Of a DNA stretch of 5,109 nucleotides, positions 1 to 5,109 are shown piece after piece (within the stretch, counting starts at the first letter, position 1; every line of letters begins with the position of its first letter). The translations under genes were made by a program, and so were the position numbers. The stretch lies in the NCBI GenBank assembly GCA_016200155.1, contig JACQFG010000050.1, positions 1 through 5,109 of the forward strand, read 5' to 3'. The notes below the pieces were generated by a model. The model had not been told where the DNA came from, ran no database searches, and saw only the letters and a program-made list of their open reading frames with translations. The stretch is from Planctomycetota bacterium. Its GTDB lineage: Bacteria; Planctomycetota; Planctomycetia; Gemmatales; Gemmataceae.

Positions 1-376
1 CGTCGGCGAGGATTGCCTCGAGCAAACGAGCACGCTGGACAAGGCCGGCTTGCAGGCGATCGCTTTCCTGCGGCGCGATGACGAGGGGGAAAGGGTCGAG
101 TTGCCAGGGGCGATCCATGCCGCGCGGGTCGCCGTAGACGTTATAGGTGACGCCGTTCTCGCGGATGAGTTGCTGGGCCTCGCGCCAGCGCTGCGTGAAC
201 TCGTCGAGGCCGATTGCGTCGAGCCCCTGAGTGAACGTCTGCCAGTGCGGTCGCAGCACGCCGGCCGAATCGCGCAGCTCATCATACGCCGCCACGACGC
301 CGGCGTAATCGCTCAGCACGCCGGCAGGTGCGGCGTCGCTCTCAAAGGGGGTGATCGTGCTCATGCGGGAAGTCAT
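1..376 (-). CDS. Circularly permuted ATP-grasp protein (DUF404/DUF407 type), N-terminal part, cut by window edge
   Basis: The 125 visible codons match the start of the large circularly permuted ATP-grasp proteins (COG2308-like), which often carry a C-terminal alpha-E domain and reach about 800-850 residues. Recognisable pieces are YDELRDSAGVLRPHW (residues 31-45), the hallmark ENGVTYNVYGDP (73-84), RPWQLDPFPLVI (89-100) and QRARLLEAILAD (114-125). The ATP-binding core lies outside the window. The family is predicted to form amide bonds, probably in the cytoplasm. The ATG at 376 overlaps the TGA of the upstream transglutaminase/DUF2126 gene as ATGA, so translational coupling is likely. A second in-frame ATG at 364 (MSTITPF) is an equally plausible start. 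Neither has a clear Shine-Dalgarno sequence, which fits coupled reinitiation. Family assignment is firm; the fusion to alpha-E is inferred from the N-terminal subtype. Confidence 0.9.
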   Translation of the reverse strand, partial: MTSRMSTITPFESDAAPAGVLSDYAGVVAAYDELRDSAGVLRPHWQTFTQGLDAIGLDEFTQRWREAQQLIRENGVTYNVYGDPRGMDRPWQLDPFPLVIAPQESDRLQAGLVQRARLLEAILAD

Positions 377-3300
377 GTCGCGGACAAACGTTTCCGGGCC
401 GGCGCTGTACCGTTCATGATATCAGAATCGCCGCGCGGCGTGTCGCGGCCGGCCTCGACCAGCGGCCCCGTCGCCGGCGGAGCGTGCCGCAGGTCCAGCG
501 TCAACGGCATCTCCGGATGCACCTCGGCGGCGGGGGCCGGCATCGCGCCGGGCGTGTGCCCGATCGCCAAGAACCGCGAGATCCGCCGGCCTTCCGCCTC
601 GTTCGCATTGACCGGGAAGGTGTCGTACGATAGGCCCCCCGGATGCGCCACGTGATAGACGCAACCGCCGAGCGAACGCTGCATCCACCGATCGAACAGG
701 TCGAACACCAGCGGCGCGTGCGCCGGAATCGTCGGATGCAGGCACGACGGCGGCTGCCACGCGCGATAGCGAACGCCCGCCACATATTCGCCGACAACGC
801 CCGTCGGATGCAGCGGCACCGCACGACCGTTGCAAGTGATCACGTGCCGCGGATCGACGAGGCCGCGCACCTTCACCTCGACGCGCTCGAGCGACGAATC
901 GACGTAGCGTGCCGTACCGCCGGCGACCGTCTCTTCGCCGAGCACGTGCCACGGCTCGATCGCTTGCCGAAGCTCCAGGTGAACGCCGTCGCGCGTGATG
1001 CTGCCCAGCAACGGAAAGCGAAACTCGTGATGTGGCGCGAACCACTCATCGCGAAACGCATAGCCCGCCCCGCGCAATTCCTCAAGCACGTCGCGAAAAT
1101 CCTGCGCGATGAAGTGCGGCAACATCCAGCGATCGTGAAGCTGCGTTCCCCAGCGCACCAGCTTGTCACGATAGGGCTCATTCCAGAAACGTGCTACCAA
1201 CCCGCGCATCAGGAGCTGCTGCACCAGGCTCATGCGCGGGTGGGGCGGCATCTCGAAGGCGCGGAACTCGACCAGCCCGAGCCGGCCGCTCGCCGAATCG
1301 GGGGAGTAGAGCTTGTCGATGCACCACTCGGCCCGATGCGTGTTGCCAGTGACATCGATCAGCAAGTTGCGGAAGATGCGATCGACGAGCCAGGGGGGAA
1401 TTGCAGATTGCAAATTGCAGATTGCAGATTGCCTCGACAAATCTGCAATTTGCAATTTGCAATCTGAAATCGGCTCCGGGATCTGCTGGAAGGCCAGGTC
1501 GAGTTCGTGGAGGCTGTCGTTGCGGGCTTCGTCGACGCGCGGGGCCTGGCTGGTGGGGCCGAGGAACAGGCCGCTGAAGAGGTAGGAGAGGGACGGATGG
1601 TTGTGCCAGTAGCCGATGAGGCTGCGCAGGAGGTCAGGCCGGCGCAGGATCGGGCTGTCGGCCGGGGTCGGTCCGCCCAGGACGATATGGTTGCCGCCGC
1701 CGGTGCCGCTGTGGCGTCCGTCGAGCATGAACTTCTCGGCACACAGGCGCGACTGGCGGGCTTCCTCGTAGAGAGTCGTGGTGTTGTGGACCAGCTCGCT
1801 CCAGGTGACGGCGGGATGAACGTTGACCTCAATGACGCCGGGGTCAGGCGTCACCTTGAAGTGCTGCAGGCGCGGATCGAACGGCGGCGCATATCCTTCG
1901 ATCATCACCGGCATGTGCAGCGCCTTGGCCGTCGCCTCGACCGCGGCGACCAGATCGATGTAATCCTCCGCATCGCGCTGCGGCGGCATGAACACGTAGA
2001 GCCGACCCCCGCGCGGCTCGACGCATAGCGCCGTCCGAATCGTGCTATCGTAGAGGTCTCGCTCCGCGAGACCTGTATCTGACCCGCGTCGATCTCCGCG
2101 CCGCACATACCGCTGAAACATCTGAGCCTTCGTCGGCAACGGCCCGCGCTCCTGCCACGGATCCGTCTCGATCACCACATCACGCTCTCCGGGCGCCTCC
2201 CACGGCAACGAATCGAGCGGCAGACGATAGCCCATCGGCGAATCGCCCGGCAGCAAGAACATGTGCTCCTGCCGCAGCAGCCATGCTCCACTCTGCCAGC
2301 CTACTCCGGTCGCTGACGCTCCCGGCTCGCCAACAGACCGACGCAACGGCAACGCATAGCCGACCGGCGTCCGCAGGCCTTGCTCGAAAACTTTCGCCAG
2401 GCGGGCCCGCTCCTCGGCATCATCGAGATTGTTCTTCAGCGGATTGACATTGCCCGGCAGCCGGCGTTCCTTCCACAGGTAATACCACGTATCCTCGAAA
2501 CCAGCAATCGCGTGGGCCGGATCGACCGCGAGCCGTTTCGCGAGATCGCTGATGAACGCCTGGGCATCGTCGGGGCCGTAGCCGTAATCGCGGCCGTCCT
2601 CGGCAACCAGGTGCGGCTCGGTCCACAGCGCGATGCCGTCCTTGCGCCACCAGCAGCCATACGCCCAGCGCGGCAGCGACTCGCCGGGGTACCACTTGCC
2701 CTGGCCTAAGTGCAGCAGGCCCCCCGGCGCGAAACGATCGCGCAGCCGGCGCAGGAGCATGTCGGCGCGCAGCCGCTTGGTTTCGCCGAAGGCCGTCGTG
2801 TTCCATTGCGGGTCGTCGCGATCGTCGATGCCGACAAACGTCGGTTCGCCGCCCATGGTCAGGCGGACATCGTGCGCCGCAAGATCGGCGTCCACCGCTT
2901 GTCCAAGCCGATCGATCGCTTGCCATTGCTCATCGGTGTAGGGCTTGGTGACGCGCGGCGTCTCGATGATGCGCCGGACCGACATGGCGAAATGAAAATC
3001 GGCGCCAACCTCGTCGGTCTCGCTTTTCTTGTCGAAGGTGAAGGAGCCGCTGATTGGCGCCGCGGTTTGCGGATCGGCAGTGCAAGCCAGCGGGATGTGC
3101 CCCTCGCCGGCAAGCAGGCCCGAAGTCGGATCGAGTCCGATCCAGCCCGCCCCCGGCAGAAACACCTCGGCCCAGGCGTGCAGGTCCGTGAAGTCGCGAT
3201 CCGGCCCCGACGGGCCATCGAGCGCAGCCACATCCGCCGTGAGCTGGATCAGATACCCCGACACAAATCGCGCCGCCAGCCCCAGATGCCGCAGCAATTG

Positions 3301-3864
3301 CACCAAAAGCCACGCCGAGTCCCGGCACGAGCCGCGCCGCTTCGTCAGCGATTCCTCGCACGTCTGCACGCCCGGCTCCATGCGGATGATGTAGCGAATC
3401 TCCTTGTGCAGCCGATGATTGACCTCGACGAGAAAATCATTCATCTGCATTTTGTCGCGGCGCATCTCGCCGACGAGTGCGGTCAACTTCGGTCCAGCTT
3501 CCTTGATCTCCAGGTACGGATGCAACTCGACGGCGATCGCATCCTGGTAGCGAAACGGATAGGTGGTTGCATACTCCTCGATGAAGAAGTCGAACGGATT
3601 GATCGCAACCATCTCGGCGACGAGATCGACCTCGACGACGAGGTCGCGCGTCGGGTCCGGAAAAACGAGCCGGGCCAGGTAGTTGCTGTACGGGTCCTGC
3701 TGCCAGTTGAAGAACTGCTTGCCCGGCTGCACCTTCAGCGAGTAGCTCAGGATCGGCGTGCGGCAATGCGGCGCCGGTCGCAGCCGGATGACCTGCGGCA
3801 ACAGCGTCACCGCGCGGTCATAGTGGTACTCGGTCCGATGATGCAGCGCCACCTGAATCGACAT
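373..3864 (-). CDS. Transglutaminase-like protease fused to DUF2126 putative amidoligase (1163 aa)
   Basis: The N-terminus (MSIQVALHHRTEYHYDR) is the bacterial transglutaminase N-terminal domain, about residues 1-85. The transglutaminase-like core follows, about 150-260, with the full triad: Cys180 in RRGSCRDSAW, His229 in DLHAWAEVF and Asp245 in GLDPTSG. The remainder, about 330-1110, is DUF2126, annotated as a putative amidoligase. Its landmarks are TMGGEPTFV (336-344), KWYPGESLPRW (390-400), EVNVHPAVTW (679-688), GTGGGNHIVLGG (720-731), TGNTHRAEWCIDKLYSP (839-855), VEFRAFEMPPH (865-875) and SLGGCVYHVAHPGG (1064-1077). Family members are usually about 1100 residues; this one is slightly longer because of loop insertions (about 799-822, perhaps 590-606). 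No signal peptide is seen, so it is probably cytoplasmic. The predicted role is making and hydrolysing amide-linked peptides together with the adjacent ATP-grasp and alpha-E proteins. An upstream ATG at 3930 was rejected: the ATG at 3864 has GGAG 5 nt ahead and gives the family's canonical start. The last 50 residues look poorly conserved. Substrate unknown. Confidence 0.95.
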   Translation of the reverse strand: MSIQVALHHRTEYHYDRAVTLLPQVIRLRPAPHCRTPILSYSLKVQPGKQFFNWQQDPYSNYLARLVFPDPTRDLVVEVDLVAEMVAINPFDFFIEEYATTYPFRYQDAIAVELHPYLEIKEAGPKLTALVGEMRRDKMQMNDFLVEVNHRLHKEIRYIIRMEPGVQTCEESLTKRRGSCRDSAWLLVQLLRHLGLAARFVSGYLIQLTADVAALDGPSGPDRDFTDLHAWAEVFLPGAGWIGLDPTSGLLAGEGHIPLACTADPQTAAPISGSFTFDKKSETDEVGADFHFAMSVRRIIETPRVTKPYTDEQWQAIDRLGQAVDADLAAHDVRLTMGGEPTFVGIDDRDDPQWNTTAFGETKRLRADMLLRRLRDRFAPGGLLHLGQGKWYPGESLPRWAYGCWWRKDGIALWTEPHLVAEDGRDYGYGPDDAQAFISDLAKRLAVDPAHAIAGFEDTWYYLWKERRLPGNVNPLKNNLDDAEERARLAKVFEQGLRTPVGYALPLRRSVGEPGASATGVGWQSGAWLLRQEHMFLLPGDSPMGYRLPLDSLPWEAPGERDVVIETDPWQERGPLPTKAQMFQRYVRRGDRRGSDTGLAERDLYDSTIRTALCVEPRGGRLYVFMPPQRDAEDYIDLVAAVEATAKALHMPVMIEGYAPPFDPRLQHFKVTPDPGVIEVNVHPAVTWSELVHNTTTLYEEARQSRLCAEKFMLDGRHSGTGGGNHIVLGGPTPADSPILRRPDLLRSLIGYWHNHPSLSYLFSGLFLGPTSQAPRVDEARNDSLHELDLAFQQIPEPISDCKLQIADLSRQSAICNLQSAIPPWLVDRIFRNLLIDVTGNTHRAEWCIDKLYSPDSASGRLGLVEFRAFEMPPHPRMSLVQQLLMRGLVARFWNEPYRDKLVRWGTQLHDRWMLPHFIAQDFRDVLEELRGAGYAFRDEWFAPHHEFRFPLLGSITRDGVHLELRQAIEPWHVLGEETVAGGTARYVDSSLERVEVKVRGLVDPRHVITCNGRAVPLHPTGVVGEYVAGVRYRAWQPPSCLHPTIPAHAPLVFDLFDRWMQRSLGGCVYHVAHPGGLSYDTFPVNANEAEGRRISRFLAIGHTPGAMPAPAAEVHPEMPLTLDLRHAPPATGPLVEAGRDTPRGDSDIMNGTAPARKRLSAT
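1400..1470. repeat. Heptamer-built palindromic repeat inserted in frame in the DUF2126 coding region
   Basis: The arms are 1404-1430 and 1440-1466, complementary at 26 of 27 positions, around a 9-nt loop (GCCTCGACA). Each arm is a run of heptamers: the left one reads ATTGCAG, ATTGCAA, ATTGCAG, ATTGCAG from 1400, and the right one is its reverse complement. Local AT content is far above the surrounding gene. In the gene frame it encodes residues 799-822 (ISDCKLQIAD...SAICNLQSAI), between the conserved segments ELDLAFQQIPEP and PWLVDRIFRNLLIDVTGN. Five of the six frames are open right through; the sixth meets TGA only at 1465-1467, on the right edge. It resembles dispersed palindromic elements (REP/BIME or Rickettsia palindromic element style), but copies elsewhere in this genome cannot be seen here. 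Confidence 0.85.
2052..2076. repeat. Perfect 9-bp hairpin in a probable DUF2126 loop
   Basis: AGGTCTCGC (2054-2062) and GCGAGACCT (2066-2074) are perfect inverted repeats around a TCC loop; A2052 and T2076 can also pair outside one mismatch. On the coding strand it encodes about residues 597-605 (TGLAERDLY), just before the conserved TALCVEPRGGRLYVFMPP. The segment RRGSDTGLAERDLYD looks unlike the conserved flanks, which suggests a small inserted element. I cannot confirm this without a homologue alignment. Confidence 0.5.
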
Positions 3865-3869
3865 GCGAA

Positions 3870-3873
3870 CTCC
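3870..3873 (-). promoter_or_regulatory. Shine-Dalgarno deciding the start of the transglutaminase/DUF2126 gene
   Basis: On the minus strand GGAG lies 5 nt before the ATG at 3864. It supports that start over in-frame ATGs farther upstream (3915 and 3930), which fall inside the hairpin at 3911-3943. Confidence 0.6.
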
Positions 3874-3910
3874 GGGCAAGGCGACTCTCGTCGCAATGAA
3901 CTGGGGTGAT

Positions 3911-3943
3911 CCCATGAATCGGCAGTACATGCCGATTCACGGG
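3911..3943. repeat. Strong hairpin between the HTH gene and the transglutaminase/DUF2126 gene
   Basis: CCCATGAATCGGCA (3911-3924) pairs with TGCCGATTCACGGG (3930-3943) at 13 of 14 positions around a 5-nt loop (GTACA). The inner 10 bp are perfect. It includes the last two codons (CCG TGA) of the HTH gene and lies 46 bp upstream of the next start. The transcript has no U-run after the stem (it continues ATCACCCCAG), so it is not a classic rho-independent terminator. It could be an mRNA stability or processing element, a partial attenuator, or a repeat copy. Confidence 0.7.
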
Positions 3944-4272
3944 GTGGTCAAATGAACGTCAAGTTTCTGCCCAAGCGCCTCTGCCCATTTGTGAAGTGTC
4001 GCCAGCGTTGGATTCAACACCTTGCCCGTCTCCAGGCGTGATAATGCCGGTGCATCGATGCACATTCGGTCGGCGACCTCCGCCAACGTGAGGCCCTGGC
4101 TTTCGCGTGCAGCCTTGAAACCGGCCAACAGTTCCAGGATGGCGGCGAAGCTCTGCGGATTGACCGATTCGGCCTGGCGCGGGCGAATCGGATGCGCCGC
4201 GTGCTGTTGGCGAATCGCTGCTTCCTCGATTCGTTGCTCTGGCGTTCGCATCGGTTTCGTCGCCGGCTTCAT
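3937..4272 (-). CDS. Xre-family helix-turn-helix protein, probable antitoxin (111 aa)
   Basis: A Cro/CI-type HTH occupies about residues 50-106. It runs through GFKAARESQGLTLAEVADRM and the recognition-helix part APALSRLETGKVLNPTLATL to the helix HKWAEALGQKLDVHL. The first 40 residues are a charged, Gln/Ala-rich extension (EQRIEEAAIRQQHAAHP) without a domain I recognise; in antitoxins such an extension may bind the toxin. The gene starts 4 bp after the stop of the small upstream gene and has AAGGA with an 8-nt spacer inside the end of that gene, so the two are almost certainly co-translated. Toxin-first order with an Xre partner recalls HigBA-like pairs, while the partner here looks BrnT-like. 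It probably binds the palindromes at 4594-4613 and represses its own operon (inference). The HTH call is firm; the antitoxin role rests on context. Confidence 0.88.
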   Translation of the reverse strand: MKPATKPMRTPEQRIEEAAIRQQHAAHPIRPRQAESVNPQSFAAILELLAGFKAARESQGLTLAEVADRMCIDAPALSRLETGKVLNPTLATLHKWAEALGQKLDVHLTTP

Positions 4273-4276
4273 GGCG

Positions 4277-4558
4277 TCAGTCCTTGGGTTCGGGAACCTC
4301 GTAGGCCGTGATCGGGCGAAGGATCAGGGGATCCGCGAGATTCAGGATTTCGAAGACGACCGCGATATACCGGCCGGTAATGGTCGTTCCAAAGGCAATC
4401 GGCCGCCCCGAGGAATCACTCAGGTCGAACGTCGTGTCGTCCTCGAAGAGCGCCGACTCAACTTCGTCCGGCGTCAACCCATGCTCCACAACATGCGCGG
4501 TGTTGCTCCCCTCATCCGTCGGGTCGTCCCAATCGATCAAGGCATCGCGCAAGTTCAT
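4277..4558 (-). CDS. BrnT-like small protein, probable toxin of a type II toxin-antitoxin pair (93 aa)
   Basis: The layout follows the BrnT (RelE-fold ribonuclease) pattern: an N-terminal WDDP, then N19-x-x-H22-V-V-E-H26-G-L-T-P-D-E-V-E (compare NxxKHGVSFEEA in BrnT), then strands RPIAFGTTITGRYIAVVFEI (52-71) and LILRPITAYEV (78-88). Length and order fit a BrnT toxin placed before its antitoxin. Differences are clear. The protein is very acidic, about 20 Asp/Glu against 5 Arg/Lys, and the usual basic C-terminal strand (SARRA-like) is replaced by ITAYEV. It may therefore be a divergent or inactive member, or bind something other than RNA. The partner is Xre-type rather than BrnA. The start at 4558 has only a weak GGCGGA ahead of it. 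Similarity was judged by eye; related annotations such as DUF4258 are possible. Confidence 0.75.
   Translation of the reverse strand: MNLRDALIDWDDPTDEGSNTAHVVEHGLTPDEVESALFEDDTTFDLSDSSGRPIAFGTTITGRYIAVVFEILNLADPLILRPITAYEVPEPKD
4281..4285 (-). promoter_or_regulatory. Shine-Dalgarno of the HTH gene, inside the end of the toxin-like gene
   Basis: AAGGA on the minus strand sits 8 nt before the ATG at 4272 and lies within the last two codons (AAG GAC) before the toxin-like gene's TGA. It supports the chosen start and coupled expression of the pair. Confidence 0.6.
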
Positions 4559-4635
4559 GCGTCCGCCGTTCGCCCGATATTTTGTAGTTTAACGCAATTG
4601 TATTGCAATGCAAATAGATAAAATGCCTAATCCAA
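4559..4635 (-). promoter_or_regulatory. AT-rich spacer with candidate promoter for the toxin-antitoxin pair
   Basis: This is the only clearly AT-rich intergenic stretch in the window. On the minus strand TACAAT (4602-4597) is a good -10 hexamer (5 of 6), but no convincing -35 lies 16-18 nt upstream. An alternative is TTGCAT (4614-4609) with 17 nt to AAACTA (4591-4586). Either would give a short leader before the ATG at 4558. The pair, and possibly the transglutaminase/DUF2126 gene beyond it, could be transcribed from here separately from the alpha-E gene. The promoter call is tentative. Confidence 0.4.
4594..4613. promoter_or_regulatory. Overlapping inverted repeats, candidate autoregulatory operator
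   Basis: GCAAT-TGT-ATTGC (4594-4606) and TTGCA-A-TGCAA (4603-4613) are two overlapping perfect inverted repeats covering the candidate -10. Short dyads over the promoter are the usual target of Xre-type antitoxins, so this is the likely binding site for the HTH protein encoded downstream. This is inference from position and symmetry. Confidence 0.45.
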
Positions 4636-5109
4636 TCACGCTTGGCCCTGGCCTTGCAACATCTCCATCACGCGCTGCTGATCGAAATCGAAATACGTCC
4701 GCGAGATCGCGCCGCCGATGTCGTGGATCTTGTCGATCACCTTCGTCAGCGACTCGTGCAAACCCGCCTTGACGAGGTCGTCGATGGTCGCCAGGCTCAG
4801 CCAGTCGACGAGGTTCTCGAGCAACTGCTCCGCCTCGTTGCCCGGCTCGCGGCGCTTGCGTCCCGATATCTTATGGCTTGCCTCCTGGCAGTAGAGCAGG
4901 CAGCGCCGCACCGAGCGCGGGAAGATCGGATCGAAGATCAAGAAGTCCGCAATCGTCGTTCCCTTCTCGAAGCTCTGCCAGCGCTGGTGAAACGGTTCAT
5001 AGCCCGAACAGCTCTTCAGGATCGCGATCCAGTGCGCGCTGTCGATCGGCGTGTTCACCATATCGGAAGTCGGCAGCAGGATGTGATACTTCACATCGAG
5101 AATGCGCGC
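4636..5109 (-). CDS. Alpha-E domain protein (DUF403 type), C-terminal 157 residues, cut by window edge
   Basis: The frame is open to the window edge and begins ARILDVKYHILLPTSDMV; the GTG at 5094 is an internal Val, not a start. Family features are the conserved YHILLPT (8-14 of the visible part), the tryptophan/leucine helix SAHWIAILKSCSGYEPFHQR (24-43), IADFLIFDPIFPRSVRRCL (53-71), and the C-terminal helices with FDFDQQ (150-155 region). Alpha-E proteins are usually about 310 residues, so roughly half is missing upstream. They are all-helical and accompany circularly permuted ATP-grasp proteins, either as the next gene or as a fused domain; the predicted role is in peptide ligation or handling. 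A stand-alone alpha-E protein here suggests that its ATP-grasp partner lies just upstream outside the window. The gene ends with a Gln-rich tail (QGQGQA). It is followed by the toxin-antitoxin-like pair after a 77-bp gap. Confidence 0.9.
   Translation of the reverse strand, partial: ARILDVKYHILLPTSDMVNTPIDSAHWIAILKSCSGYEPFHQRWQSFEKGTTIADFLIFDPIFPRSVRRCLLYCQEASHKISGRKRREPGNEAEQLLENLVDWLSLATIDDLVKAGLHESLTKVIDKIHDIGGAISRTYFDFDQQRVMEMLQGQGQA

Noticed and set aside
50..655. Open plus-strand frame of 201 codons near the left edge
   Set aside because: It lies opposite the ATP-grasp N-terminus and the DUF2126 C-terminus, both of which match known families.
643..1467. Open plus-strand frame of 274 codons opposite the DUF2126 C-terminal part
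   Set aside because: It is antisense to conserved coding sequence and has no recognisable motif; its end simply runs through the stop-free palindromic repeat.
1400..1470. CRISPR array or rho-independent terminator
   Set aside because: The units are 7 bp without spacers, and the stem is inside a coding frame with conserved sequence on both sides.
2710..3909. Open plus-strand frame of 399 codons antisense to the transglutaminase/DUF2126 gene
   Set aside because: It is a GC-rich shadow: the translation is Arg/Gln/His-rich with no domain, and the minus frame carries unmistakable conserved motifs.
3865..3930. Longer form of the transglutaminase/DUF2126 protein starting at 3930
   Set aside because: The extra 22 residues fall in the hairpin and spacer; the start at 3864 has GGAG and the family's typical N-terminus.
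1400..4613. Relation between the TTGCAAT heptamers at 1400-1470 and the GCAAT/TTGCA dyads at 4594-4613
   Set aside because: The words look alike, but the second site lacks 7-bp spacing and is too short; coincidence in AT-rich sequence is more likely.
5092..5094. GTG start for the alpha-E gene
   Set aside because: The frame continues open to the window edge (ARILDV) and the family needs about 150 more residues upstream.

Overview
The window reads as accessory-style chromosome of a GC-rich bacterium. The best guess is a planctomycete of the Pirellulales type. That guess rests on the GC-rich coding sequence, mostly weak Shine-Dalgarno signals, and low-complexity palindromes of the 'ATTGCAG/ATTGCAA' kind running through a coding region. 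It is an inference from style, not a proven assignment.

All five genes lie on the minus strand and follow each other closely, so transcription runs from 5109 down to 1. In that order they are: (1) the C-terminal half of an alpha-E (DUF403-type) protein, cut by the window edge (5109-4636); (2) a 77-bp AT-rich spacer with a candidate promoter and operator; (3) a small BrnT-like protein (4558-4277) and (4) an Xre-type helix-turn-helix protein (4272-3937), which together look like a type II toxin-antitoxin pair in toxin-first order; (5) a 72-bp spacer holding a strong hairpin; (6) a 1163-residue fusion of a transglutaminase-like protease and a DUF2126 putative amidoligase (3864-373); (7) overlapping it by 4 bp, the first 125 codons of a circularly permuted ATP-grasp protein that leaves the window at position 1.

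The alpha-E, ATP-grasp and transglutaminase/DUF2126 families recur together in bacteria. Comparative genomics (Iyer, Aravind and colleagues on amidoligases) predicted that they build and cleave amide-linked peptide tags or small peptides. The substrate is, to my knowledge, not established. In this scheme the ATP-grasp and DUF2126 domains would form amide bonds, and the transglutaminase-like domain (Cys180-His229-Asp245) would cut or exchange them.

Two things stand out. First, the DUF2126 gene carries a 27-bp near-perfect palindrome made of heptamer repeats, inserted in frame with no stop codon, plus at least one further hairpin in a probable loop. The gene seems to tolerate repeat-element insertions in its loops. 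Second, a toxin-antitoxin-like pair with unusual features (acidic BrnT-like protein, Xre partner instead of BrnA) sits inside the predicted peptide-ligase gene cluster. No RNA genes, CRISPR arrays, transposases or clear rho-independent terminators were seen, and no stretch longer than 300 bases lacks a gene.
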